Origin: Lineus longissimus
Taxonomy: Eukaryota > Nemertea > Pilidiophora > Heteronemertea > Lineidae
Length of the DNA stretch: 64,000 nucleotides
NCBI RefSeq assembly: GCF_910592395.1
Contig: NC_088324.1
Coordinates: 6,600,953-6,664,952 of the forward strand
Direction of reading: 5' to 3'
In this document: positions 20,314 to 31,070 of the stretch, piece after piece
How the letters are laid out: every line of letters begins with the position of its first letter
How positions within the stretch are numbered: position 1 is the stretch's first letter
Notes under the pieces: generated by a model
The model's input: only the letters and a program-made list of their open reading frames with translations
What the model was told of the DNA's origin: nothing
Database searches by the model: none
Position numbers and translations under genes: made by a program

Positions 20314-21925
20314 CAGTAAGTTTGAATTTTATCGGTCTTTTCGCAAGTTAGGCCAAACCTTATTAAAGTGTGCATAATGGGTACAAGAGGTACGTGTTCA
20401 AAGCACACACTACCGCAAGGAATATTATGACACGATCAGGACAGATTGTCCTGTCATACGATAATGTTTAATTCATGTCATTTGAAAATGACATGAGTAA
20501 GCCAGAGTTTGAAGAAAGCATTGATGCATTCTGTTTTGAATGATCACTTTACTTTGAGTTGGCCTAGATCAGTAGATGACTGACCAAAACTAATGCTGAC
20601 CTGTCCGAAATTACACTTTATTTCCAATCATGAAAAATTCAGTACATTCGGTTTCTGAAAATGTCCTTTTCTAAATCAATTCTCATTACGTTTAAGGCAC
20701 ATTCAGATCTCTGACCATAGGAACAGTAGAAATATAAGGCATCACCTGAATCATTATTCTCAAGGTGATCAAAATCAATATCATTGTCCTCATCATCTTC
20801 ATCTTAAGGAAGGTCATTAGCAATATTTCTGTACTCCCCGTTTTCATTCTGGATGAGTCCAGCTACCTGAAAGGCACGTGCTGTGGATTCAGAAGGGACG
20901 TCATCCCAAGCTCGGCTATGTAGAATAGATGCAAGGGGTTGACTCATAGATGTGCACCGCGCGGGAATGTTATCAAGGAGCACACCAGATTCTACAATAG
21001 GGGTACAGAATTCATCAGCCAAGTGAGGTCTAAACTGATCTAAGAGTAAAAGATCTAAGAGTAAAAGCCTTGTATTTGGTTCAAATTCACCGACGAAATA
21101 CAATACGTTTCCGTTTCATGCAATCGCTGATCCATCCTGGAGAGCACTGAAAGAGGGACCGTTCCGGTCGGTTCAAAAGGTAGTTGTCTCTATCATCACC
21201 TGGAAGATCATCCCACCAGCGGTGAAATTTCAGCTCGGCAGCATGGACCAGATCACCTCTGGAGACGGTGAGGGCAAGACGAGAAATTCGAGAAATCGGT
21301 TGTGAGCCTGCTCCTCCACTTGTGGCCGCCATCCGTCGTGGTCGCTTCTGACCCTCCTACTTTGAGCATTGTTCTCGGCCTGCTCCATTAACGTTTCCCG
21401 ATTTGCTATCCATCTTCGCAATGACGTATCTGCCAACCCGAAGCGTCCGGCATACTCTGCCACATTAAGCATCCAACCATGTTCAATCGCATGTTCGCAA
21501 TCGAGGACGCGGGCGCAATCGTGCAGTTACACTCTAGCTGTTGTGACGTCATGGTAGTCTAGAACTAGCAACTTCATCATCCTCATCAGTGTCCATACCA
21601 ATGGGAGTTGAGAGTATGAACACAAGATACAACAGATTTTTTCGAATTTTCGCATTGGGCATTATCTCCAGCTGGAAAAGCTCTGTCCTGAAGCTTAGAG
21701 GCCTGCATGTACCATAAACCTACCTGTACATATTACATCACGGCAATAATCGAGTCAAGCAAACCACACTCATGGGGACATCAAGCCTGGCTGAAAATTG
21801 ATTAGGCCAAGTTGACGCTACTGCCTACCCCAGGATCTAATGCTTACCGGATTTCTCCCATTGTGGGTTTCAAATTGGTTTTGGCTGTAAACTAGTCCGA
21901 AGACCGATAAAATCCGAACTTACTG
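20314..21925 (-). mobile_element. pogo-A element copy 1, core-deleted
   Basis: Inverted ends CAGTAAGTT(T/C)G(A/G)ATTTTATC begin at 20314 and end at 21925, with TA at the right flank (the left TA is mutated to CA). TA target and CAGT ends fit the pogo/Tigger branch of IS630-Tc1-mariner. At 1.6 kb this copy lacks the middle of the transposase. Two perfect hairpins lie near the left end (20437-20453 and 20474-20495). Confidence 0.88.
20639..21662 (-). pseudogene. pogo-A transposase remnant, copy 1
   Basis: On the minus strand from 21662: an N-terminal helix-turn-helix (EYAGRFGLADTSLRRWIANRE), the CENP-B-type second HTH (FHRWWDDLPGDDRDNYLLN, SPGWISDCMKRKR), then a jump near 21090 straight into the end of the DDE core (FEPNTRLLLLD) and QPL. 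The segment with the first catalytic position is deleted. A short duplication gives LLLLDLLLLDQF. The third catalytic region reads QPLASI instead of QPLDL. Cannot be active. Confidence 0.85.
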
Positions 21926-22270
21926 TATATAGTAACTGGCTTCAGGCCACTTCGGGTCACTTTAGCCCAATGGTAATAGGCAGGTTTCGCACCGTTACGA
22001 ACTACGAAAACCGAGCAAGAAAATCGAAAGAAGACGAAGAAATATTCTCATAGGGGAGCAAAATCTAAAGTCTTCTCCTGCTTGTTGGCTGGGGAAGCGT
22101 AATGTAACGAAGAATTAGACATATTTTTATTATAATAGTGGATTAAAATCAATAGTCTTCACCAGCCAACAAGCTTAATTAAAAACATCACCTTACAACC
22201 GGAAAGCAACTATCACTTACATGTTTACCATCCCGTGACCAGCTCAATTTTTATCATTTTTATCTCGTAG
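21926..22270 (+). other. intron segment upstream of LamG copy 2
   Basis: Shared by all pogo-A-bearing units (ggcttcaggccacttcgggtc.., then aagcttaatt..). It ends with a pyrimidine tract and the acceptor. No gene seen. Confidence 0.5.
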
Positions 22271-22865
22271 CCTATCTTGAAATGCGAAGTACGTTGAGTC
22301 TCTAGTTTTTGGGAAAGTGCTTCAGTTTAATGATAAGCACGCATCTGCAACTCTACCTTATATAAATACATTCAAATACAAACAGATTACAATTACCTTT
22401 TATATAAGATTCCTTCAGGACAAGCTTGCCCAGAATATGTGGGTAAGTTTCTATACTGATGTAGAAAGTATTAGCGTAGGAGATAACCCACAAAAGGAAG
22501 TGGAGATTGGTATTTGGCACACGGATACCTCTAAACATATCAATGCACAAGACTTTTTTCACTTTTCAGTCGGCTATCAATCGATTGTCAGTCGCAAATG
22601 TTGGCAGCATTTTGCTGTTACAATTACCAGGAATAAGTCTATTCCTAAGCCCCATGTCAAACTTTATAGGAACGGGAACCTCTTGAGAATGACAAAGTAT
22701 CACCGATATAAAAACACGCATGTGTGGAGAAAGTATTCATTTTTGGGTAAATTCATTCAAATGAATCAAATGTCGAATTTTAGGTTTTACCCAACTATCG
22801 TGACAAAACTTGATATTTTAAGGGGAAAAAAAAGAGGTAGGTTGGTCAACTCGTTAATTATCTGA
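22271..22865 (+). pseudogene. LamG/ConA-like exon copy 2, nonsense at third codon
   Basis: The acceptor ttttatctcgtag|C is intact and the LamG frame is otherwise open to the stop at 22863-22865: VESLVFGKVLQF, YKQITITFYIRF, SVGYQSIVSRKCWQHFAVTI, HVKLYRNGNLLRM, MSNFRFYPTIVT. At the start, other copies read CTA TCT GGA, whereas this one reads CTA TCT TGA, a stop in the spliced frame. A donor AGAG|gtaggt (phase 1) is present at 22837. With one substitution, this may be a recent loss, a sequencing error or an edited/bypassed codon. Confidence 0.65.
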
Positions 22866-24443
22866 GCCTGAGGGCTTCACCACGACTTTGAAGACGAGTT
22901 TATTATTTTCATATTATGCACTGGTCCGAATAGGAATTTTAGGATATTATTGTGCTGGGAGACGTAATTTTCTTGTGAAAACTTGAATTTATGTTGACAT
23001 TAGAAAACTTTACTTCACCATCCAATCAGTCGTAAATGGGCATCATCAGATACCTACGCTAATCAAATAAAAAATCAGCATCGGTCGGAATGGTTCAACC
23101 AAATTCTTGTGTCAGGAAAACATCAGGACAATGGTCAATAGTATGGCAGTTCATCAAACGTTATCAGCAAGTTGGTATTTCGAGGACGAAATATACTATG
23201 GAAATGTTAGTCTACATATGCAAGTTGTGGCAATATTTAGATTTTTTAGCATGCGAAATGTCCCCAAACCTCTTCGGCACAAGCAGCTTGTTTTTAAAGG
23301 AATGTGTTTATTTTTCTCCTGTTTCTTAACAAACAATACTTCTGAATGTTTTTGACGATCTGTAAATGTTGTTTGTACTCTTAGTTATAAAAAACACTAT
23401 TTTCGTAAATGTTCCCCCTCAAACCTTCACCTCATTAACAGGGTCACTGAAGGCAGTGAAGGCAGTGTTGCTTTGCCGTGATTTGTTGGGCTAAAGCCTT
23501 GCAAACTACGCCTTTTCTTTCCCACTTTTCTAATTGTTCGAAGCTAACTACGGAAAAGATGACGAATGTACGCACTGCCAGTGTATTTTTATGTGTTCAA
23601 ACAATTAAAGTTATGTCATCTGCCACCGAGGTTGTTTGAGGCTCTCCCCGATTCGGCAAGGAAAAAGGAAACATCTATATCTACAGCAAGACGTCACAGC
23701 GTAGATCCATTATTGCTCCATGCAGCGCCTTACTAGTATCGGTCCTCATGGAGAGGATCGACGCATGGAAGGTTGACTCGGTTCAAATCGAAGTCAACAT
23801 CGGAATAGCATGATAATTCGAGCAGATTTTGAATTTTTCCTTTTTTTGTGAAATTGGTCGATGGAAACAACTTTATAGAGGTGACTGGGCAGTCGACTGC
23901 TTGGGAATACTGCCCTTCAATTACTAATACTAACGGTCCTCCGAAGAAGAATATTTCGGCTGAAATTTAAATATTAGCTTCTTGTCTCCTCCAATAATGA
24001 ACTTTGGAATAGCTTTCTAGTATAATTTGAGAAATATTGGCATCTGTTCAACGAGATAGCTGCCGAAACATGAGCATTAGTTGCAGCGAACATATGCCGA
24101 ACAGGGTATATCGCAAAAGCTTTCTTAATTCTTGATATTGTGCTGCTCGAGGGGAAATTGCTGAAAACAATGCATAGGCCTAATCGTGAATGTTGCAGTT
24201 GTCTTTATGTCTACAAACACCTCGAGAGCTTTTTCAAGTGATAAAAGCTTAATTACCTATCCAGATCAGAGTTCAATATATTCACAAAAATATAGTAATA
24301 TGTCTAAAGTAAGAGAAGTTCCTTATATGTAAATTGTCGATCAGACGAATTCCAAGCCAGCTATGTGCCAAAGTATAAACCAGGCACAAGACCAATGATA
24401 CTGGGTCAATGAAGTTTTGTTAATGCTTTCGACTCTTCCGTAG
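22866..24443 (+). other. LamG-PAN intron or 3' region, unit 4
   Basis: AATAAA at about 23063 lies 200 bp past the LamG stop and recurs in units 6 and 7, so this may be a 3' UTR if LamG is the last exon. A duplicated gaaggcagt motif lies near 23450. A short frame around 23560-23810 is shared by several units but shifts between copies; I do not call it an exon. Confidence 0.45.
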
Positions 24444-24706
24444 CATTCTTGTTCACCAAACAAGGAACAGTGCACGAAACTTTACAAGAATTAGTAGTTG
24501 TGGACCATATTCGATCTAAGCTTGATTGTACCAGAGAATGCTTGAGACAATTCATGACTAGTGAGGCAGAAAGGTGTCTCGGGTTCCTTTACGAAGTCAG
24601 AAGGACCAGTTGTGCGGTTTACCAAGTATTTGTGTCGATCTCATCTTTAAATAATTATGGAGCGACGACAACAAGGTATCAACGACAGGAATTTGCATGC
24701 ACCTAA
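24444..24706 (+). CDS. PAN/Apple-like exon copy 3 (long form)
   Basis: The acceptor ccgtag|CATTC (phase 1) leads into FLFTKQGTVHETLQELVVVD, DCTRECLRQF, RCLGFLYEV, TSCAVY, then a longer tail (QVFVSISSLNNYGATTTRYQ) to the stop at 24704-24706. Within the tail, ACAAG|gtatca is a potential phase-2 donor. The four PAN cysteines are kept. It connects in frame from LamG copy 2 or SP copy 4, and to LamG copy 3. Confidence 0.65.
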
Positions 24707-25860
24707 AGTAATATAGCTCACTATCTGAGGAACAAAACAAGATATTACATTTTCATTGAAAACAAGTTGTTGATCTGACCCATCTTCTCTGAAAATGGCA
24801 TGACGATAGCACTGATAATAAGTGAGCTGCGAGATAACGACTGAGATAAACAAGAGACAAGGTAGCTCATCAATGTGGTACAAATTAGTTACGTGACTGA
24901 AAAATCTAACCCACTTGCACAACTTCACATATTACCTATTATCCCTGAAAGTAAAAGCTCTCCGCCATGCAGGGTGAATCCCATCTACAGGTAACTATGC
25001 AGCGACGTCAAGCCGATATCAACTACAGGAATTTTGAAAATCAATCACAGCGAGTGGAGCTGCAAAATGATAATATGCTCCTAGGATGTCTGTACGGAAA
25101 GTTCGGGTGTCAAGGGGAAAAGGAAATGGGAAAATCGTAATGCTGAAAGTATAAATCGCTTCACATCTGCGGGGTTTTTTGGTTGATGCGTTTGATAACA
25201 AGTTAGACCTGTAAGAAAGGCAATCTAATGAAGAAAACCGCCGACTCATCTAACGCATGAGACGATAATAATGACGCAATTAGTCACAAACAGCTCAATA
25301 TTGATGACTCATCGAAAGTCTTTAAAAATCTATATCGTAAATCCCCTTAATGATGACTTGGATATTTGTACAAATTTTGACTTTCGCTCTTCTAAATTAA
25401 TGATATGTACCACACACACACAAACAACGAGAGCATTGCTGTAAATACAATTGAAAGTTATTCCAAATTGTGATCATTGAAATTACAGGTGATAAAGATT
25501 GATACCTTTTTTATTGGCCACCCGATATATCCTTTCAAACTCAATCTACTTTCCACTCAAGCAAAAAATGATTTATTAATAACAAAGACACAAGAAACAT
25601 TTTGTTTCTCATAGCGAGAACTCGATCAATATAATATATAGATATTAAACGTATTGACTTCATATAGTTCATATAATGTAATATTACAACGGCGAATTCA
25701 AAGCAAACTGGACATCCCAAAGCTATTTTTCAAATGGTTCAAGGCACTAGGTCGTATTCGACTTGGTACAAGAGTAAGACCGATTATGACAGCTGATCGG
25801 AATCATGGCATAGATTCCAAAAACGTGCTGTTAATTGACTTCAACTTTTGTTGGTGTCTG
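24707..25860 (+). other. PAN-SP spacer of unit 5, incl. SP 5' block
   Basis: Contains a second, partial PAN tail (24971-25040) and then the a-type SP 5' block with TATA-like sequence near 25635. No other gene seen. Confidence 0.45.
24971..25040 (+). repeat. duplicated PAN-exon tail
   Basis: The block gggtgaatccc..ctacaggtaactatg.agcgacgtcaagcc aligns with the end of PAN copies 1-2 and, more distantly, with the tail of the long PAN copies (ggagcgacgacaac). Long units therefore carry two versions of the exon end. Equivalent blocks start near 39077, 45457 and 52000. Confidence 0.6.
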
Positions 25861-25960
25861 ATGGTGGCATCAGTGATGATTTCGTTGTCATACGTTATGT
25901 GCATTTGTGCGCTTATAACACTTAATATAGGAGGTGTGACTGCTGGCTCTCCCCCGAAAG
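25861..25960 (+). CDS. signal-peptide exon copy 5 (a-type)
   Basis: ATG 25861 reads MVASVMISLSYVMCICALIT, then LNIGGVTAGSPPK, with donor AAAG|gtaaga, phase 1 at 25961. The strong hydrophobic core followed by VTA|GS is a convincing leader. An in-frame upstream ATG (MTADRNHGIDS) exists in the conserved 5' block and would add a polar N-terminal segment. Confidence 0.62.
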
Positions 25961-27077
25961 GTAAGATAGAGACCACGATATAAGGGCATTGTTGTTCCCA
26001 ACAAGTTAGTCAGTGATTTGGCTTTAACTTACGAACATAACGTGAAGTCAAAGTACACGCTATATTCTTGACCTAACATGATTGAACAACTGGTCTCAGC
26101 CTAAAACACCGATGATGGGCTAGACGAACATGTGTTAATGCTGAGAGATGAAATGCTTGTGACCACAGGGGGGATGGGGGGTGGGCTGTTCTTAAAATTA
26201 AGCTCATTATAGTTTAAGTATTCGCTGCAAGAAACTGTCGTTTATGGGTTCTAATATGATTGTTAGCTCTTCTGGATTACAAGCTTGATGGATCTGATCC
26301 GGATATACGGTTAGTATATCACAGCACATATACAGTAAGTTTGAATTTTATCGGTCTTTTCGCAAGTTAGGCCAAACCTTATTAAAGTGTGCATAATGGG
26401 TACAAGAGGGTACGTGTTCAAAGCACACACTACCGCAAGGAATATTATGACACGATCAGGACAGATTGTCCTGTCATACGATAATGTTTAATTCATGTCA
26501 TTTGAAAATGACATGAGTAATCCAGAGTTTGAAGAAAGCATTGATGCATTCTGATTTGAATGATCACTTAACTTTGAGTGGGCCTAGATCAGTAGATGAC
26601 TGACCAAAACTAAAGCTGACCTGTCCGAAATTACACTTTATTTCCAATCATTAAAAAGTCAGTCCATTCGGTTTTTGAAAATGTCCTTTTCTAAATCAAT
26701 TCTCATTACGTTTAAGGTACATTCAGATTTCTGACCATAGGAACAGTAGAAATATAAGGCATCACCTGAATCATTATTCTCAAGGTGATCAAAATCAATC
26801 CTCACTGTCCTCATCATCTTCATCTTAAGGAAAGTCATTAGCAATATTTCTGTACTCCCCGTTTTCATTCCGGATGAGTCCAGCTACCTGAAAGGCACGT
26901 GCTGTGGATTCAGAAGGGACGTCATTCCAAGCTCGGCTATGTAGAATAGATGCAAGGGCTATTCTTTGACAGGTGCCATCGGCTGCAGTATTTGCATGCT
27001 TCCAGTCTTTCCAGCGGCGCTGACGTGAGCTTTAAATGCCCTCATAATGGTCAAGTCCAAAGGTTGACTCACAGATG

Positions 27078-27920
27078 GGGTATTCGAAAACCCTGGATCA
27101 ACAAACACTGGACTGGACTGGACTGGACTGGATTCAACGTCACTGCTCACCATCGCCTGCATCAACATGGCGACAACAATGTATTGAGAAACGACGGGGA
27201 AATGGGACATGGTATCAGTCTGATAAACTTATAGTGGCCAATTCCATCTTCGCCGTGGCTATGCCATGTGCTCGAGTTATTATAAGCTCGGAGGTAAACC
27301 TCCATGTTATAAGGGAGTGTGCTGATTGGTTTCACATCAAAATAGTATGAAAAAAATCTAGAATGTTTTATTGGGGCAGGAGGGAGGAGGCGGGAGGGCA
27401 AGAGGAAGGGGAGGGCTGACGGTATTTGTAGGGCCCGGTAGATGACACTGTCGTAGTTTCTATAGATAGTATTATAGAGGACGCGTTAATTGACTAAATA
27501 TGGTGGATAATGTACTGCCCCCCCCCCCCCCCCCCACCACGCCTAGCCCCACCCCCCGGGATGTTCAAGGTAACGGTTAGGGCCAGGGGTAGCATTAAAT
27601 CCTTACAATGGCAGAATATGTATAAGAAACTTTGTATATATACTGTGTCGACTCTATTAAGCCGGTTTTGGTCGGTAGGCCTATTTACACGTAATGTAGG
27701 CTTTTTCAACAGTCACTCGCAAACCGGCTTAATAGCGTCTCCACAGTATATATCATGTTCATGATGTTGATGATGGAATTAGGCGGGAAGAGATTCGGCA
27801 GGGTTGTGGGAATTGTATAACTTTTAGAAAAATCCAGGTGGTGGAGGGCGCTGAGTCATAGTCCAGTCCAGTCCAGTCCAGTCCAGTGTTTGTTGATCCA
27901 GGGTTTTCGATCGAATACCC
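27078..27920. mobile_element. non-autonomous element with CTGGA-repeat TIRs
   Basis: The target duplication is 9 bp, TCA(C/T)AGATG, at 27069-27077 and 27921-27929. The ends are GGGTATTCGAAAACCC / its complement, followed by TGGATCAACAAACA and then (CTGGA)n on both sides in opposite orientation (27107-27131 and 27860-27886). The right end has an extra ATCG. The other four pogo-A copies have the empty site (gactcatagatgtgcacc). It resembles a MULE-like non-autonomous element. An 18-C run lies at 27518-27535. No transposase. Confidence 0.88.
27635..27753. mobile_element. nested ~110-bp palindromic MITE
   Basis: The left end tatatactgtgtcgac and right end (minus) tatatactgtggagac both run into CTATTAAGCCGGTTT, giving about 30-bp imperfect inverted repeats around a short centre. 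TA flanks suggest a Tc1/mariner-type MITE nested in the 843-bp element. Confidence 0.7.
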
Positions 27921-29292
27921 TCATAGATGTGCACCGCGCGGGAATGTTACCAATGAGCACACCAGCTTCTACAATAGGGGTACAGAATTCATCAGCCAAG
28001 TGAGGTCTAAACTGATCTAAGAGTAAAAGCCTTGTATTTGGTTCAAATTCACCAATGAATGGAGAAAAGACTTCATCAAGCCAATGTTGGAGTGTGTCAT
28101 GATTCTCCCACCCTGGCCATGATGAAGTGACACGGACATTTTCAGGAATGTTTCCAAGTCCACAAATTTCTCGGATGAAGCCTGGTTCTGTGAACACAAT
28201 ATGGGCTGGCATTTTTTCCCCATTAGATCGAATTGTCAACCCAACGGTGCATCCTAATTTAGAATTGCCCCTTGAAGTTTTAACGTCAACATCCCTCTGT
28301 CCCGGAGTAGCTGCCGTATGCATGGGCAAAAAGTCCGACTGACAAAAGGTTCATTCATATTGTAAATTGTATGTTGCCTCGCTGTGTCCCTGACGTTTCC
28401 TTGAAATCGGCGGACACGCTCATTAGCGTCAGCTGGAATCGAAGTCGTGTTTCTTGTCTTGCGACGAAATACAATACGTTTCCGTTTCATGAAATCGCTG
28501 ATCCATCCTGGAGAGCACTGAAAGAGGGACCGTTCCGGTCGGTTCAAAAGGTAGTTGTCTCTATCATCACCTGGAAGCTCATCCCACCAGCGGTGGAATT
28601 CCAGCTCGGCAGCATGGACCAGATCACCTCTGGAGACGGTGAGGGCAAGACGAGAAATTCGAGAAATCGGTTGTGAGCCTGCTCCTCCACTTGTGGCCAT
28701 ATCCGTCGTGGTAGCTTCTGACCCTCCTACTTTGAGCATTGTTCTCGGCCTGTTCCATTAACATTTCCCGATTTGCTATCCATCTTCGCAATGACGTAAC
28801 TGCAAACCCGAAGCGTCTGGCATACTCTGCCACATTAAGCAGCCAACCATGTTCAATCGCATGTTCGCAATCGAGGACGTGGCGCAATCGTACAGTTACA
28901 CTATAGCTGTTGTGACATCTTGGTAGTCTAGAACTAGCAACTTCATCATCCTCATCAGTGTCCATAACAATGGCAGTTGAGAGTATGAGCACAAGATACA
29001 ACAGATGTTTTTGAATTTTCGCATTGGGCATTATCTCCAGCAGGAAAAGCTCTGTCCTGAAGCTTATAGGCCTGCATGTACCATAAACCTACCTGTACCT
29101 ATTACATCACGGCAAATCGAGTCAAACAGACCACACGCATGGGGACATCAAGCCTGGCTGAAAATTGATTAGGCCAAGTTGACCCTACTGCCTAGCCAAG
29201 GATCTAATGCTTACCTGATTTCTCCCATTGTGGGCCACAAAATGGTTTTGGCTGTAAACTAGGCCGAAGACCGATAAAATCCGAACTTACTG

Positions 29293-29637
29293 TATATAGT
29301 AACTGGCTTCAGGCCACTTCGGGTCACTTTAGCCCAATGGTAATAGGCAGGTTTCGCACCGTTACGAACTACGAAAACCGAGCACGAAAATCGAAAGAAG
29401 ACGAAGAAATATTCTCATAGGGTAGCAAAATCTAAAGTCTTCTCCTGCTTGTTCGCTGGGGAAGCCTAATGTAACGAAGAATTAGAAATAGTTTTATTAT
29501 AATACTGCATTAAAATCAATAGTCTTCACCAGCCAAAAAGCTTAATCAACAACATCACCTTACAACCGGAAAGCAACTATCACTTATATGTTTACCATCC
29601 CGTGACCAGCTCAATTTTTATCATTTTTATTTCGTAG
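29293..29637 (+). other. intron segment upstream of LamG copy 3
   Basis: Same as 21926-22270. Ends with the pyrimidine tract and acceptor. Confidence 0.5.
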
Positions 29638-30241
29638 CCTATCTGGAAATGCGAAGTACGTTGAGTCTCTAGTTTTTGGTAAAGTGCTTCAGTTTAGTGA
29701 TAAGCACGCATCTGCAACTCTACCTTATATACATACATTCAAATACAAACAGATTACAATTACCTTTTATATAAGATTCCTTCAAAACAAGCTTGCCCAG
29801 AATGTGTGGAATATGTGGGTACGTTTCTACACTGATGTAGAAAGAATTAGCGTAGGAGATAACCCACATAAGGAAGTGGAGATTGGTGTTTCGCACACGG
29901 ATACCTCTAAACATATCAATGTAGGAGACTTTTTTCACTTTTCAGTCGGCTATCAATCGATTGTCAGTCGCAAATGTTGGCAGCATTTTGCTGTTACAAT
30001 TACCAGGAATAAGTCTACTCCTAAGCCCCATGTCAAACTTTATAGGAACGGGAACCTCTTAAGAATGACAAAGTGTAAGCGATATAAAGAAAATCATAAG
30101 TGGAGAAATGTTTCATTTTTGGGGAAATTCATTCAAATGAATCAAATGTCGAATTTTAGGTTTTACCCAACTATAGCGACAAAACTTGATATTTTGAGGA
30201 GCAAAAAAAGAGGTAGTTTGGTCAACTCGTTAAATATCTGA
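29638..30241 (+). CDS. LamG/ConA-like exon copy 3
   Basis: The acceptor tatttcgtag|C CTA TCT GGA opens LSGNAKYVESLVFGK and runs open to TGA at 30239-30241. It has YKQITITFYIRF, then a three-residue longer variable loop (AQNVWNMWVRF), VGYQSIVSRKCWQHFAVTI, HVKLYRNGNLLRM, then the variant KCKRYKENHKWRNVSF and ATKLDILRSKK. The donor position reads AGAG|gtagtt, weaker than the gtaggt of other copies, which favours use of the stop here. The 3' half resembles copy 6 and the 5' half does not, so the exon is a mosaic. Confidence 0.75.
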
Positions 30242-31070
30242 GCCTGAGGGCTTCACCACCACTTTGAAGACGAGTTTATTATTTTCATATGATACACTGG
30301 TCCGACTGGGAATTTTAGGAAATTATTGTGCTGGGAGACGTAGTAGACGCACTGCCAGTGTATTTTTATGTGTTCAAGCAATTACAAGTTATGTCATCTG
30401 CCACCGAGGTTGTTTGGGGCTCTCCCCGATTCGCCAAGCAAAAAGGAAACATCTATATCTACAGCAAGACGTCTCAGCGTAGATATATGGCTCCATGCAG
30501 CGCCTTACTAGTGCATCGGTCCTCATGGAGAGGATCGACGCATGGAGGGCTGACTCGGTTCAAATCGGAGTCAACATCGGAATAGCATGATAATTCGGGC
30601 GGATTTTGAATTTTTCCTTTTTTTGTGAAATTTGACGATGGAAACAACTTTATAGAGGTGACTGGGCAGCCGACAGCTTGGGAATACTGCCCTTACTAAT
30701 ACCAACGGTCCTTCGAACAAGCATATTTCGGCTCAAATTTAAATATTAGCTTCTTGTCTCCTCCAATAATGAACTTTGGAATAGCTTTATTGTACAATTT
30801 GAGAAATATTGGCATCTGTTCAACAAGATAGCTGCCGAAACATGAGCATTAGTTGCAGCGAACATATGCCGAACAGGGTATATCGCAAAAGCTTTCTTCA
30901 TTCTTGATATTGTGCTGCTCGAGGGGAAATTGCTGAAAACAATGCATAGGCCTATTCGTGAATGTGGCAGTTGTCTTTATGTCTAAAACACCTCGAGAGC
31001 TTTTTCAAGTAATAAAAGCTTAATAGCTATCCAGATCAGAGTTCAATATATTTACAGCAATATAGTAATA
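30242..31070 (+). other. LamG-Tc1 intron segment, unit 5
   Basis: Shortened by a deletion of about 600 bp relative to unit 4 (gggagacgtag joined to tagacgcactgcc). The AATAAA is lost with it. No exon called. Confidence 0.5.

Larger units (their letters stand above)
26659..29031 (-). pseudogene. pogo-A transposase, copy 2, interrupted
   Basis: From 29031 on the minus strand: a Psq-type HTH (HAIEHGWLLNVAEYARRF, SLRRWIANRE), then a 1-nt frame break near 28615 relative to copy 3, the CENP-B-type HTH (FHRWWDELPGDD, CSPGWISDFMKRKR, FRRKTR), the first catalytic region reading IYNMNEPF with a one-base loss after it, the core (NVRVTSSWPGWENHDTLQHW, LLLLDQFRPHLADEF), then the inserted element, then the tail (SGDALYFYCSYGQKSE, KDIFKNRM). 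At least two frameshifts plus an insertion. Confidence 0.88.
26333..29292 (-). mobile_element. pogo-A element copy 2, with nested insertion
   Basis: Begins CAGTAAGTTTG at 26333 after TA and ends CTTACTG at 29292 before TA. It is 2960 bp because an 843-bp TIR element is inserted at 27078-27920. Without it, the length is about 2.1 kb, like copies 3-5. The hairpins near the left end are conserved. Confidence 0.9.

Noticed and set aside
23560-23820. Conserved frame LPVYFNVFKQLQVMSSATE in the LamG-PAN intron of several units
   Set aside because: Conservation is at the level of the whole duplicated intron; frame and stops shift between copies and no convincing acceptor/donor pair is seen.
26260-26310. 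Mini-exon cttgatggatctgatcc between SP and LamG
   Set aside because: It has AG before and GT after in most units, but joined in phase 1 it gives an immediate stop (GCT TGA).
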